The notes under the pieces are model-generated. The model had not been told where the DNA came from. It searched no databases and was given only the letters and a program-made list of their open reading frames with translations. Shown here one piece after another: positions 46,962 through 57,175 of a DNA stretch of 64,000 nt. The translations under genes were made by a program, and so were the position numbers. Source of the DNA: Mesostigma viride (taxonomy: Eukaryota > Streptophyta > Mesostigmatophyceae > Mesostigmatales > Mesostigmataceae); NCBI GenBank assembly GCA_009746045.1, contig RPFO01000154.1, positions 6,589,038 to 6,653,037 of the forward strand, in the 5' to 3' direction. The number at the start of each line of letters is the position of its first letter. The stretch's first letter is position 1.

Positions 46962-47457
46962 ATGGTGGTGTCACGGTGTCACGGTGTCACGGTGTCACGG
47001 TGTCACGGAGTCACGGTGTCCAGGTCATCTAGGGCAACCTTGTCATTATCAAATAGACATATAATCCCCATTACTTAATCACTAAATGTGCAAAGATGTG
47101 TGTTTACATGCAATATGAGGCGCCATGGTGCATGTCACCGAGTCACGGTGTCACGGTGTCACGGTGTCACGGTGTCACGTTGTCCAGGTCATCTAGGGCA
47201 ACCTTGTCATCATCAAATAGACATATAATCCCCATTACTTAATCACTAAATGTGCAAAGATGTGTGTTTACATGCAATATGAGGCGCCATGGTGGTGTCA
47301 CGGTGTCACGGTGTCACGGTGTCACGGTGTCACAGGTCCTATGAACTTCCCCTTCCTCAAAGACTTTAGTTGAGATGTTAGATGCATAGAAATGCAACTT
47401 TGAAAAATGAAGTACAAATGGCGTGCTCTAGTACAAATCCATATTAGGCTAGGGTGC

Positions 47458-48423
47458 CGAGCCAGCCGCCCTGCGCATGGGGCCCACAAAGGTCACTAGT
47501 GCATCAGGCGGTTTAGCAAAAAGCGTATTGGCAGCAGTCAAGTCCCCCTCAGTGAGCAGTTGCTCAAGTAGGGGGGTGTTGGCATTGCTATCGGTTAGGC
47601 GCGGCGCATACATGCAGCCCCCGCGGCCCACGGGCAGGGTCGCGTTGGCATCCACCAAGATGGCGACGATGTATTGACGTGGGATCTGTTTCTCTATGTC
47701 GAGCAACTGGTTGAAGAACGCTGCGCGGTCCTCGGCCGGGTGCCCAGCATGTGGGGCATATCCGACCATTACCGAGAGCATAATGGGGGTCCGTCCTTCA
47801 AGGGAGCGGAAAGTGCACTGAAGGATTCGATTCGAGCAAAGTTTGTGGTCCACGAGCTGGGCGGCAGCGGTGGGGGAGCACAGCAGGCCCACTCCTCCCT
47901 GACCCGGTGCATGCGCCGGGCCGCACAGCAGTTGCCATTGTAGTGCGAGGGTGACACGCTGAACGGGGCCCTCAAAGGAGCATCGGTGCTCTTGGACCCC
48001 AAGCACATCAATGCCATATAGGCGGCAGTAGTGGACAAGCTCGTTGGCCCGCGGGGGGGCATCTCCCCCGGGCAGGGTGCGGACATTGTAGGTTGCGATG
48101 CGCAGCGAGTGGTGCCGGCGTAATTGGCCCAGCAGGGGGCGCCGGGGACCCGCGGTGTCGGCAGGGGGTTGGGGGGAGGCTGGCGGGGACGTGTGTGCGG
48201 CGTGAGATAACATAGTACTTTTCAACGCGCATAGGGCACCCTCCAGGCGGGCGGCGCGACTTGCTCGCCTGGTCTTGGGGTCAAAGAATGCAGCATACCG
48301 TTGGGAGTGCCGGGTTGCGAAAGCCAGCAGGCGCTCCTTGTTGCGAAGTTGGCGATGAAGGTCGCGGCTTTGACTCCGTTGCGTCGTCCGTGAGATTGGA
48401 CTATCCAAGACACGCTCGGCCAT
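47458..48423 (-). pseudogene. LINE D ORF2: APE-type endonuclease domain, interrupted
   Basis: The frame has TYNVRTLPGG, IDVLGVQEHR (the family's catalytic Glu in QEHR), GVGLLCSP, ILVDANATLPVGR (Asp/Asn motif) and GDLTAANTLF, all in the order of apurinic endonuclease-like LINE nucleases. It stops exactly where the TIR transposon begins. The missing SDH motif is found at about 37700, on the far side of the transposon. The frame opens at 48423 with MAERVLDSP. Confidence 0.85.
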
Positions 48424-48453
48424 CGGACGACGGGTGTGGGGGGTGGGTTCTAG

Positions 48454-49769
48454 CTAACCCCCCGGTAGCTGCTCGCGGTGTGAGGGGGGCGGGGAGGGCC
48501 TACTCCCTACCCCCCCGCGCGTCTCCCCTCGGCGTGGTAACCTCCCGTGAGGTAACCTCCATGTGCCATGCACGTCGTCCTTCCACCGCAGCCGCACCTT
48601 CTTCGTGCGGTCAGCGAGGGCCTTCTTCGCGTCCTCTTGTGCCAGCCGGTCCCTGCGGGCGCGGAGCTGCGCCGGGGTCAGATCGTCGTCGAGACTCCAA
48701 CCCAAGCCTCGTGGTAGCTTGGTGCGGTGTTGGAGAATATAGTGCTTGCATGCCGATGGGGCGCGTAAGCACGAGCGCCACCGGCGCATCTGCGCGCCCC
48801 GGTAGGCGGCGGACGGTGTCAATTGTGACACTGTCCTCTAGGCGGAAGTTGGTGATGAGTTCCTTCTCCACCTTGAGGCGGAGGCTCAGCCCCGTCTCCC
48901 GGGGGAGGGCCGCCACATTACGAATAATTATGGTGCGGCCGCGCCGCTCTTTGTTGTCCCGGTCGGCGAAGGTCTTAGAGCCCGCCTGAGCAGTGCTAGT
49001 GGCTATTTCTTGGATGGCTGTGCTGGCCATAGTCGCGTAATTAATTAATTAAAATCATAGCTCCGTGGGGAGCATATGTAACACATAGCCCTGAGAAAGG
49101 GGCATCTATGGGTATGGGCCCTGAGAAAGGGTCATAGTCGCGTAGGACGGGGCCACCTTCGCCACCTGCGCCTCCGCGTTGTCCGCTAAATTGCCGGCCA
49201 CCTGCGCCGCTAGGGTGCCGGCAACCGCCTCCGTCAGCGTGCCGACGACCTGGGCCGCCACCTTGTCCGCCACGTTGTCCTCGATCGCCGCAGCCAAGTG
49301 GCCTGCGAGATCAGAATTTATCAGCTCCGTGGCAAGCTTCTGCGCCACCGTACCGGCAAGGGCTGCTGCTGCTGCAGATCCGGATACTGGCAGCAGTTCC
49401 GAATTTCCCAGCATGCAGCGTCGTCGTGGCAACGACGCGCAACTCACTTTTCTTGAGTGAGGTCAAGTCCTTGGGGTCGGTAACCGGGGTAATGGCGGTG
49501 AGCCCAGGCGGTGGCTGAGGCCAGAGTAGGGGCCGGCCTTGTTGCATAATCTCGGTGAGCAGAGCCACGAGGTCCAGCCTAGACAAGGTCAGAAGGATTT
49601 GCACATTAGCTGTGCCGTTAGCAAATGCCGCAGCGTCGAAGGGTGCATTGCGGACTTCAGTAGCGGTGTTCCCCGAGTCGGCAGCAGGGGCTGCGACGAA
49701 CAGGGCCCGGGCCGTGCCAGTGTGGCCACGGGGGGATTTAGGCCCATGTTTCTTGGCGGCAGACTCCAT
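48454..49769 (-). pseudogene. LINE D ORF1, with frameshifts and an inserted A tail
   Basis: ATG at 49769 opens a frame with MESAAKKHGPKSPRG and ILLTLSRLDLVALLTEI. A shift near 49400 moves to an Ala-rich helical frame (AAAIEDNVADKVAAQVVGTL). This is cut at 49133 by a 95-bp family A tail, resumes at 49030 with STAIQEIATSTAQ and RTIIIRNVAALPRETGLSLR (RRM-like), shifts again near 48780, and ends with LDDDLTPAQLRARRD and RLRWKDDVHG. The ORF1 end and the endonuclease frame (48423) are adjacent, as expected for an L1-type ORF1/ORF2 order. Confidence 0.75.
49038..49132 (-). mobile_element. 5'-truncated family A tail inserted in LINE D ORF1
   Basis: This is 95 bp of the family A 3' terminus (stem-loop region, about 49068-49090) and its TTAATTAATT tail, flanked by the exact 10-bp duplication CATAGTCGCG (49028-49037, 49133-49142). 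The LINE D ORF1 reading continues across it. Confidence 0.8.
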
Positions 49770-49783
49770 AGCCTGAGAGTTAC

Positions 49784-49855
49784 TTAATTAATTAAGAACA
49801 TACCTCCGTGGGGAGGATATGTGACACATATCCCTGAGAAGGAATGTATTGCTTT
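49784..49855 (-). mobile_element. Family A 3' tail fragment next to the LINE D start
   Basis: It has a perfect stem-loop GGATATGT-gac-ACATATCC (49815-49833) and a TTAATTAATTAAG tail. It ends about 15 bp upstream of the LINE D ORF1 start codon, so it may mark the 5' boundary of LINE D. Confidence 0.65.
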
Positions 49856-49879
49856 TCACATTCCAAGCAACAACCTCAG

Positions 49880-50580
49880 TAGTACGGTAGCTGTGCTGCC
49901 ACTCAGGAATTGGCGGCGCGTCGGCAAGCAGGCCGGATCCGGTTGCAGACGGCAAGCAGGAACCCCGTGAGCGCCGTCAGTTTCAGATCACCCGACCGGG
50001 GCGGGGAGCTGGTCAGGTTCAACGGCGGCGTAGAAGCGGAGTTGCTTGGCGGCGGTGCTCAGCTCAGGCGAGCTCGGTGAACGGCGGTAGCTCGTTGGGG
50101 TCGGCCAGGGGTTCCGGCAGGGCCGGGTAGTAACGTGTACGGGTCCTGCTCACTCAGCGGCGGGCGCGGCGTGGGCGGCGCAGGGACGCCCTCAGGCACC
50201 AGGCGCGTGGCCGCCAGAGGGCCAAGCGGAGGAGGCGGCGGGGAGGCGCCGAGCAGCAGCCGGGACTGGGAGGAATACCACTGGTCAAGCTGCTGCTGTG
50301 GTGAGCCCGGCAGCCAGAGAGCGTCCGCGGCGCCGCGGCAGTGCGCGCCGCCGGCTGGCCGTTGGGCGTGACGCAGGCGGGTCCAGGCGTACTTGCCGTG
50401 CTGGTCCTGGAGGTGTGCGAAGTACTCAGCGGACATGGAGGTCCTCCTGCTCCTTGGTCACCTGCCGGATGCCCGAGTGGTATTCGGCTTTGATGCGGGC
50501 ATACGTAGTGGGCGGGGTCGCGGTTGTTGCGCAGGGCTTGCCGGGCCTGCATGGATGACGGTGGGCCTTGCACGTCAGCT
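49880..50580 (-). pseudogene. LINE family C ORF2 fragment (linker to early RT)
   Basis: On the minus strand it reads QALRNNRDPAHYV, EYFAHLQDQHGKYAWTRLRH, QQQLDQWYSSQSRLL and, near 49900-49980, sequence equal to LTALTGFLL and the following RT start of C1. Several frameshifts are present. It stops abruptly at both ends. Confidence 0.75.
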
Positions 50581-50584
50581 AAGC

Positions 50585-50880
50585 TTGATTTACTGTTAAT
50601 TAATTAATGAATGAATAGACACGTGACTGCGTCACGTAATTTACTATTATTTTTATTTTTATTATCATCATCATCATCATTATTTAACATATCTCTGTTG
50701 GGAGGACATGTAGCACATGTCCCTGAGACGGGGCACATTCTGGGCTACTTCCTGCAACTGGGTATAGGGTGTAAACTACACCTGCTCTTGGTGCACACAG
50801 TGCACCTGCATCACTATGTATTCCAGCACCTAAGGCGCGGACATATAGGTTGGAAGGTCATCATGGCTAAACAATAGCTA
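50585..50880 (-). repeat. Stacked 3' ends of LINE families C and A
   Basis: 50585-50640 holds a C-type tail with hairpin CACGTGAC-tgc-GTCACGT (50620-50637). 50645-50670 is AT-rich with (ATC)n. 50680-50880 is the A-type 3' UTR with perfect hairpin GGACATGT-agc-ACATGTCC (50704-50722). Both lie on the minus strand. Confidence 0.65.
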
Positions 50881-52440
50881 GGGCATGGCTTCTCAGCAGA
50901 TCGAGAGTAGCTCTCTGCATGGGCACAGCCCCCTCTGCAAGGATGACATCTGAGCAGTGCTGGAGGAGCACGTGACCTGGCCGTTGGTCGAGAAGCTGAC
51001 CTCGCTGAACACGACGCTCAACACGGTGGAGGCCCGGGTCTCCAATGTGGAAACCAAGGTCGTCCACAAGCTCCAACCCCAGTAATTCACGGCCCTGCAC
51101 ACCGCGGCGCAGGCATCCGAGACGCACGCTGCACTTGTCTCTCTCCTAAACCAGGTGGAGGGCGAGTGCGGCGTGCTCAATGTGAAGAAGCTTGAAGCCA
51201 TCACCGCGCCCACACCGAGGCCCTGGCCCGCACAGGCCCCAAAGATAGCGGAGCAGACGGCCACCATCGCATCCCAGCCACCCCGGCTGGATGCTGGTGA
51301 CCTCCCGCCGGCCTATGCGGACCTGCTGCGGACAGCGACCGCCTCCACCACCGACGCCATCGCTACGAAACTCCAGGAGCTTGAAGACCTTCGCCAGGCT
51401 CAACAACGGGAGGCCACCGACCGCGCCCGCCGTGACTGCCGGGTGGTGCTGCGTCGTTTACCCCAGAAGCCAGGTGAGATGTCAACCTCCCTTGCCGACG
51501 AGCTCTTAAGGACCAGCTCCTTACCCTCATGGGCCTGGTAGGTGAGGTAGAACTGCGTGGGTGCCACCGCCTTCCCCACTCATGGGACAAGGCGGCTCCC
51601 CCACCAGTCCTGCTCACCTTCCCCTCCCGTGAGGACAAGCAGCGGTTCCTCTCTCTGATCGCAAGCGGTTGCACGACCTCACCTGGACGCTGGACGACGA
51701 CCTGACCCCCGCTCAGCAGCAGCAGCGACGCGACCTGTGGCCTGAATACCTCCGCCACAAGCAAGACCCCCAGAAGCCCAAGGTGTACCAGGGAGGGGCG
51801 GGAACCTGATTATCAACCCCAAGACGTGGACGCCCCCAGCGGGCTAGAATAGCTTGTAGCCCTAGCTTATATCCACTGGTAGTCACTGCCGCTATGGCTG
51901 CCAGCCATGCATGCTTAGAATGTTTGCCTAGCTGTGCCAACATACCTAGCTACGTGCACCGCTAACGCACGGTACACAACCAGCCATAGTAGCCTTAGTT
52001 AGCTTAGTCCGTGTACAGCCATGCTACGTCCTGCCTATGACCAGATTACTTGCCCACGCTCCTTGTTATGCCATGCTCACATGGGTATTATTGCACCCAC
52101 AGATTGCCGGATCGTTAGCGTGTCCGTTTAGCTAGCGTGCCCGAATATATATATTAAAAAATTATAATTACTTACAGCAGAGTGAAATCACTCAAACCAA
52201 AGCAAACGCCCAGCTATAAACCTGCTCACATGGGTCTTATTGCACCCACAGTTTGCCGGATCGTTAGCCTGTCCTTTTAGCTAGCCGCGCCCGATTGCAG
52301 CTGTGGCATGCCTTTGGCATGAAGGAGACTGGGGGTCTCTGCCCTTTCTCCTGTAGTGCACACACAGGGATTAAAAGCACTTCGGTGCTCCGTGACTCCC
52401 CAACGGGTGCACGAGTTTAATTAATTAATTAATTAATTAT
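50881..52440 (+). mobile_element. Family B element, longer copy, degraded ORF1
   Basis: A coiled-coil-like stretch (VEKLTSLNTTLNTVEARVSNVETK) begins near 50985. RRCRVV-type RRM blocks, GEMSTSLADELL, TFPSREDKQRF, LDDDLTPAQQQQRRDLWPEYL and VYQGGAG run to about 51847 through at least three frameshifts. The 3' UTR follows directly, containing an internal duplication (about 52060-52140 and 52225-52300), then the B hairpin (52385-52412, one mismatch) and tail (52416-52438). As in the other B copy, no ORF2 follows. Confidence 0.7.
51155..51847 (+). pseudogene. ORF1 of family B, frameshifted
   Basis: The open part 51155-51541 encodes LQELEDLRQAQQREATDRARRDCRVVLRRLPQ and GEMSTSLADELLR. The rest is recovered in other frames up to WTPPAG at about 51845. 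It matches the blocks of the intact ORF1 at 45113-46543 and is clearly decayed. Confidence 0.65.
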
Positions 52441-53803
52441 AAACCTATATACAGAGCCATGTCAAAGCTCGATACTACGATAAGACCAATGGAAACGCCT
52501 AACGGGAGGAACCTAATAGCCCTGCTGCACCGCAAAATCAGCCCGCGTACGGCGGAGCATGATGTCAGCCATGGCCCGAGTCAGCGCCACCGACAAGCGC
52601 TGACGCCAATATGACGTCCAGGTCCGCGCCGACCATGGGGCCCGCTGGCCCTCCAGGTCCAGCCGGTCCTCCCGGAGCCGGCAACACTCCTTGAAGAAGG
52701 CGGAGGTCAGGGGCCCCATGGCCCCAAACTCCTCCAGGACAAAGGGCACCACACGATGGTGCCCGACGTCGCCGTAGGCCAGGAGCTTGGCCCGCTCCGC
52801 CCGGTCCGCCGTGTAACCTGCCGTGAGGGAGGCCCCAGCCACGTGGCTAAGAGCCAAGGGCCGCGCCACCGAAACGTCAATAAGCAGATGCCGGCCACCC
52901 CCCTCAAAGTCCAGCACCACGATGTCAGGCCGGTGGTTGGGGGAATAGAAGGCAGCGCCATCCGCATCCTCGGACCGGATGTTCGCGTGCATGGGGGAAA
53001 ACCGACCGAATCATGGCGAGCACCACCGTCAGGAGGACAGTGTGCAAATACAAATACCAATTCTGATTCTGTTGGCCCCCCATGCAGGCAAGGTAGTGAG
53101 TCCCCGTGGGATCCAGCGGCTGCCCACAGCTACCACAAGGCCGCCCGGCCGGAACAAGAGGCTGCGGGGCAAATAGCTGGTGCCGGAGCGCCACCGAGTA
53201 GTGGCTGGGAGCCAAGGCGAATGGGGGGGCCATGGGAAGAGCACAAAGGTACGCCGAGCCCACACTCCGCAAGGAAAGCGAGAACAGCCACGCACGTCCC
53301 TGGGCGTTGAGGTCCGCGAAAAGAGCAATCCAATCAGCCGTGTGCAGAATACCCGCGTAGGTTTTCTGGTGTTTATCGATGACGCGAGCAGGGAATGCGG
53401 CGGGAGATTGAACGGAGGCGACCGAGGGAGTGCCGCGAGGGAGGTGGCGCTGTACCGCCTGAGCGGCACGGACGGGAGAACAGGCCTGCTGGATCTCAGC
53501 ATAGGCCTCCTGGATGGCGGTGACGAAGGGCAAAGGGCTGCTGGGGTCCAGGAGGTCAGGCGCTGCCGTTGCCAAAAGGGGCAGGAGCCGGCAGCTTTCC
53601 GCCCACGACTGAGCGACGGAGCCCAAAAATGCTGCGGGGGCCAGCCGGGCGGCACGAGTCAGACCGCAGCCACCCATCCGTGCAGGCAGGGAGGCAATGC
53701 GAATAGCATGTGGCGGGAGGTCGGGGCCCGGGACCAGCTGCGCCAAGGCCGACTGGATGCGTTCGTCGTGGCCCTCGGCGGCCAGCCGGACCCGAATATA
53801 TAT
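52441..53803 (-). pseudogene. C-terminal region of a different retroelement ORF2
   Basis: In frames 53800-52925 and 52992-52513 the minus strand reads IRIASLPARMGGCGLTRAAR and AFLGSVAQSWAESC. Next come a CCHC-like knuckle CGSCGQPLDPTGTHYLAC, then RPDIVVLDFEGGGRHLLIDV and SVARPLALSHV, ending VQQGY before an AT-rich tail at 52441-52512. This layout is typical of the C-terminal end of many algal and oomycete non-LTR ORF2 proteins and unlike families C and D. The P-D...D pattern could be a restriction-like nuclease fold, but I cannot verify that. Its reverse transcriptase is missing. Confidence 0.6.
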
Positions 53804-53937
53804 ATGCAGCTGTGGCATGCCTTGGGCATGGAGGAGACTGCATGGGGGTCTCTGCCCTTTCTCCTGTTGTGCACACACAGGGATTAAAAGCACTTCGGTG
53901 CTCCGTGACTCCCCAACGGGAGCACATGATTAATTCA
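53804..53937 (+). mobile_element. Family B 3' end, 5'-truncated
   Basis: It matches the final 130 bp of family B, including GTGCTCC...GGAGCAC (53898-53925) and the TTAATTCATT tail. It begins at an ATATATATGC junction with the ORF2 fragment. Confidence 0.7.
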
Positions 53938-53940
53938 TTA

Positions 53941-54880
53941 AAATATGGGCACAGCATAACTAAATGAAGCTAGGCATCATCTGGTGTGTCGGTGGCACAT
54001 CGTAGGCACACATGTACATGGCTAAATAATGCTAATTAAGTCATCAACTGGTACGGGGCCCGTAATACTAAGGCGTACATGTACAACAAGGCCACGGTGG
54101 CTAGGCCTTACTATTCTACACTACTACTGCTGTATTCCCCTGCTGTAATTTACTATGCTGCACTCCTACTATACTAAGGTCCCTAGGCTGGGGTTCCTGA
54201 GGTCAGCTGCCATGGCTTGTGGTCGATGTAGATGGCAGCCCGCCGCCAGTAGACCGGCTTCTTCCCAGCTGCTTGCCGGAGCTGGATCGAGGAAGGAAGG
54301 GTGCCATAGCTCCCGTCACTAATATTGCTGCGCCAGCGTCAAGTTGTCGTCCATGCAGCGTGCAGGGTCGCCCTGCGAGGCTCCGTTACGACGTTTGAGG
54401 AATGTTCAGCATCTTGTCCGCCATATGGAGCAGCGGGGGTGGTCCTGGCAGGCCCACGATCCCGCGAGCAGGGTCCAAGGCGGATAGCCCCCAGTCTGAC
54501 CTCACCAGTGAGATCGCCCCATGTGGGGGCAAGGATGGCATCCTCATCAACTGCCTGTGCAAGGGGCTCGGAGGTCTCACCTGGCAGCTGGGGGAAGTGC
54601 TTGACGAGGACGTCCAGGTCGATTGCGTCAGTCGATCTCGGCGGCCTCGCGGCGGTTGTCAGAGCTCGTGCCGCTTGAGCTGTGCAGTGATGCATGGCGG
54701 AGGTGGTGGCGGTGGATTGGTTCAGCAATCAGCAGCATGGCGGCCCAGGTCTGGGTTCGTAAAGTGCATTGCCTGCCTGGCCAGCGGGTGCTGGCTTGGC
54801 AGCAATGTTCTTCACTGCCTGGGCGGTGAGGCCCGCAGTGTTCTGCAGACACTCGAGGGCGATGTTTTGCAGGCACTCGT
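53941..54880 (-). mobile_element. Family A copy, decayed ORF1 and partial 3' UTR
   Basis: On the minus strand, ORF1 blocks run from CAAAACATCGCC near 54870 to a DDDLTLAQQ-like block near 54330 and a YWRRAAIY-like block near 54240. They are followed by the family A 3' UTR, ending at GTGCCCATATTTTAAT near 53940, before the stem-loop. Frames are broken many times, for example 54728-54339. It confirms that family A passes from ORF1 to 3' UTR without ORF2. Confidence 0.6.
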
Positions 54881-54889
54881 GGCTGGTGG

Positions 54890-55375
54890 GATCGTACCTA
54901 CCGGGTATACACCTCTAGCTCCTATGGCAGGGCCCCGTCGCGTCCGCTAGCTGAACCCACTGGCAGACTTGCGCACGCCGGCCCGCACCGCCGCGGCGAC
55001 ACGGACCTATGTACGTGTCACAACTGAGCACTTGAGGAATCATGTAGGGGCTACTTGCCCACGCTCCTTGCTATGATATGCTCACATGGGTCTTATTGCA
55101 CCCACAGTTTGCCGGATCGTTAGCCTGTCCTTTTAGCTAGCCGCGCCCGATTGCAGCTGTGGCATGCCTTTGGCATGAAGGAGACTGGGGGTCTCTGCCC
55201 TTTCTCCTGTAGTGCACACACAGGGATTAAAAGCACTTCGGTGCTCCGTGACTCCCCAACGGGAGCACGAGTTTAATTAATTAATTAATTAATGTAGGGG
55301 CTTGAGGGTTTATCCATACTCCGCGCCCGCGTGATTGACAAGGAGAAATGGGCTACCATCTACGACAGCTGATTT
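54890..55375 (+). pseudogene. LINE family D C-terminal fragment, split by a B insertion
   Basis: 54890-55052 and 55292-55375 match the LINE D ORF2 C-terminal coding region (34655-34830 reversed). They include CTCCTATGGCAGGG, CCACTGGCAGACTTGCGC and a block equal to MIDKEKWA. The two parts are separated only by the family B insertion at 55053-55291. Confidence 0.65.
55053..55291 (+). mobile_element. 5'-truncated family B insertion with 11-bp duplication
   Basis: It consists of the last 239 bp of family B (from ACTTGCCCACGCTCC to the TTAATTAATT tail), flanked by ATGTAGGGGCT at 55042-55052 and 55292-55302. The B hairpin lies at 55241-55268. Confidence 0.85.
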
Positions 55376-55529
55376 GCTTACAACATGTGATTTGGTAACT
55401 GCCAACACCCGCTTTTCACATAATCCAGATGCTCTGGTCAAACACACCTGAGTCGCCATTGATCTGGCACTGAACGCTGCATCGACTATGTTATAACGCT
55501 TGATGAATATGTTATAATGCGCAAGCGTC

Positions 55530-57175
55530 GTCAAGGATCTGTACTAGCTGCTCGCTCGCAAGTGATCCCCCTGGTGCGCTCCGATCATCGCATCGTCACC
55601 ACGTACCCGCATCCGCCTGCGATTCCCCTCGCACTTTCGTAACCACGTGGCACCACCTGATTTGCGCACACTGCAGTTGCTTGAGAAATCTGACGACGCT
55701 CTGGAGGACTTCCCTGACAAACGCGCCCACAATTAACCCAAAGCACGCGGCAGAGGCCGGAGTGAACTCGTACCCACGCGCTGTTGACATGATTCCCGGC
55801 CAGGCTGCCACGCCCAGCTGCCCGCTGCCGGCCCGGCATCGGCCCTTCGGCACCTCGCTGGCAAGCTGCCCGTGGCGGGGGCCCTGCTGCCCCCCTGCCG
55901 CCCGCCCCGCTTTACCAGCCTGCACCGGCTCCCCGCCGTCATCGGCCAGGCCCGGCAAGCCCTGCGCAACAACCGCGACCCCGGCGCCCACTACATACGC
56001 CCGCATCAAAGCCGAATACCACTCGGCCATCCGGCAGGCGACCAAGGAGCAGGAGGACCTCCATGTCCGCGAGTACTTCGCACACCTCCAGGACCAGCAC
56101 GGCAAGTACGCCTTGACCCGCCTGCGTCACGCCCAACGGCCAGCCGGCGGCGCGCAGCCGGCGCGGCAGACGCTCTCTGGCTGCCGGGCTCACCGCAGCA
56201 GCAGCTTGACCTGGCAGTGGTATTCCTCCCAGTCCCGGCTGCTCGCGGCGCCCCGGCCCGCCGCCTCCGCCGCTTGGCCCTCCGGCATGCAGCCACGCGC
56301 CTGGCGCCTGCGGGCGTCCCTGCGTCGCCCACGCCGCCCGCCGCTGAGCAGGACTACACGTAGCCGGCCCTCAGTGACGGAACCCCTGGCCGACCCCAAC
56401 GAGCTACCGCCGTTCACCGAGCTCGAGCTGAGCACCGCCGCCAAGCAACTCCGCTTCTACGCCGCCGTTGGACCTGACCAGCTCCCCACCCCGGTCGGGT
56501 GATCAAACTGACGGCGCTCACGGGGTTCCTGCTTGACGTATGCATGCAGATCCTGCTTGCCGACGCGCCGCCGATTCCTGAGTGGCAGCACAGCTATCGT
56601 ATTATGCTGTACAAAAACAAAGGTTCCCCTGACGACCCCGCGGAAACTACCGAGGAGTCTGCATCCAGAGCGCCGCACTCCAGTTGTTCATGCGCATGAT
56701 CCTCAACCGCCTTTGTTCTGCTCTCGACCGTCACCTTGGGGAGAGTCAAATGGGCTTTCGTCCTGGGCGCAACACCGTCATGGCCATCTTCGTCGCGCGC
56801 GCCGCCTCTTCGAGGAAATCGCTCTCCTGCAACATGGTGAGTTTCCCGCCATCCGGATCTTCGTCGACTTCATCAAGGCTTTTGATTCTGTCCTCTGGGC
56901 CGCTCTATGGGCTGTCCTTGCTTGCGCTCGCGTCCCCACTCCCCTGATTACCGTAATCCGCACGCTGTATGAGGGGTCGACCACTTCGAACGGTGCGCAC
57001 TCAACACGGTTTTACCCCGCCATGTCCACTGCAGGCTGGCGTCTGGCAGGGTTGCCGCGTCCTGTCGCCGTACCTGTTTACTGTAGTGGAGTTTGTCATG
57101 CACCATGCACGTGCCCGCTGTGCTAGCATTGCAGGCCGTGCCCCTGGCCTAGTGATCACTTAACGAGCTTGGGGA
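55530..57175 (+). pseudogene. LINE family C ORF2 copy C3, many frameshifts
   Basis: It starts with the endonuclease end (LVRSDHRIVT near 55570) and continues with linker sequence (RQALRNNRDPG, EDLHVREYFAHLQDQHGKYA, QWYSSQSRLL). The RT start follows (LTALTGFLLDVC, IPEWQHSYRIMLYKNKGSP, MRMILNRLCSALDRHLGE, MGFRPGRNT), then IFVDFIKAFDSVLW and TLYEGSTTS, ending near AGRAPGLVIT. At least six small indels break the frame. Useful as the reference that shows where C1 lost bases. Confidence 0.8.

Larger units (their letters stand above)
44560..47335. repeat. Right subterminal array of the TIR transposon
   Basis: Units of about 180 bp contain (GGTGTCAC)4-8, then GTCCAGGTCATCTAGGGCAA, AATAGACATATAATCCCC and TTTACATGCAATATGAGGCG. 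Units begin near 44570, 44766, 46966, 47140 and 47292. The array is interrupted by the ORF1-only LINE at 44952-46961. The octamer is the reverse complement of that at the left end. Confidence 0.85.
37847..47454. mobile_element. 9.6-kb TIR DNA transposon inserted in the LINE D endonuclease
   Basis: The ends are inverted copies of about 32 bp with one mismatch, starting CCCTAGCCTAATATGG on both strands and flanked by TGC (37844-37846 and 47455-47457). Just inside both ends lie arrays of GTGTCACG/CGTGACAC octamers in opposite orientation. The element carries one transposase candidate (43112-44242) and a later ORF1-only LINE insertion (44952-46961). Without that insertion it is about 7.6 kb. The 3-bp target duplication and CCCTAG termini do not match any superfamily I can name with confidence; CACTA elements use 2-3 bp but start CACTA. 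Confidence 0.8.
34277..49769 (-). mobile_element. LINE family D: one L1-like element split by three insertions
   Basis: Minus-strand segments 49769-49143, 49027-47458, 37843-36915 and 36133-34277 read in order as ORF1, endonuclease, linker, reverse transcriptase and C-terminal region. The breaks coincide with a 95-bp family A tail (10-bp duplication), a 9.6-kb TIR transposon (3-bp duplication TGC) and a family B element (5-bp duplication). Removing them leaves about 5 kb, a normal L1-type length. The tail (about 34277-34305) is TTAC/TTAATTAA-like, preceded by GCATGCctttgcGCATG, which can fold. The copy is dead, with frameshifts and a stop codon. Confidence 0.8.

Noticed and set aside
48261-48989. 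242-residue plus-strand frame
   Set aside because: Antisense shadow of LINE D ORF1 and endonuclease coding on the minus strand.
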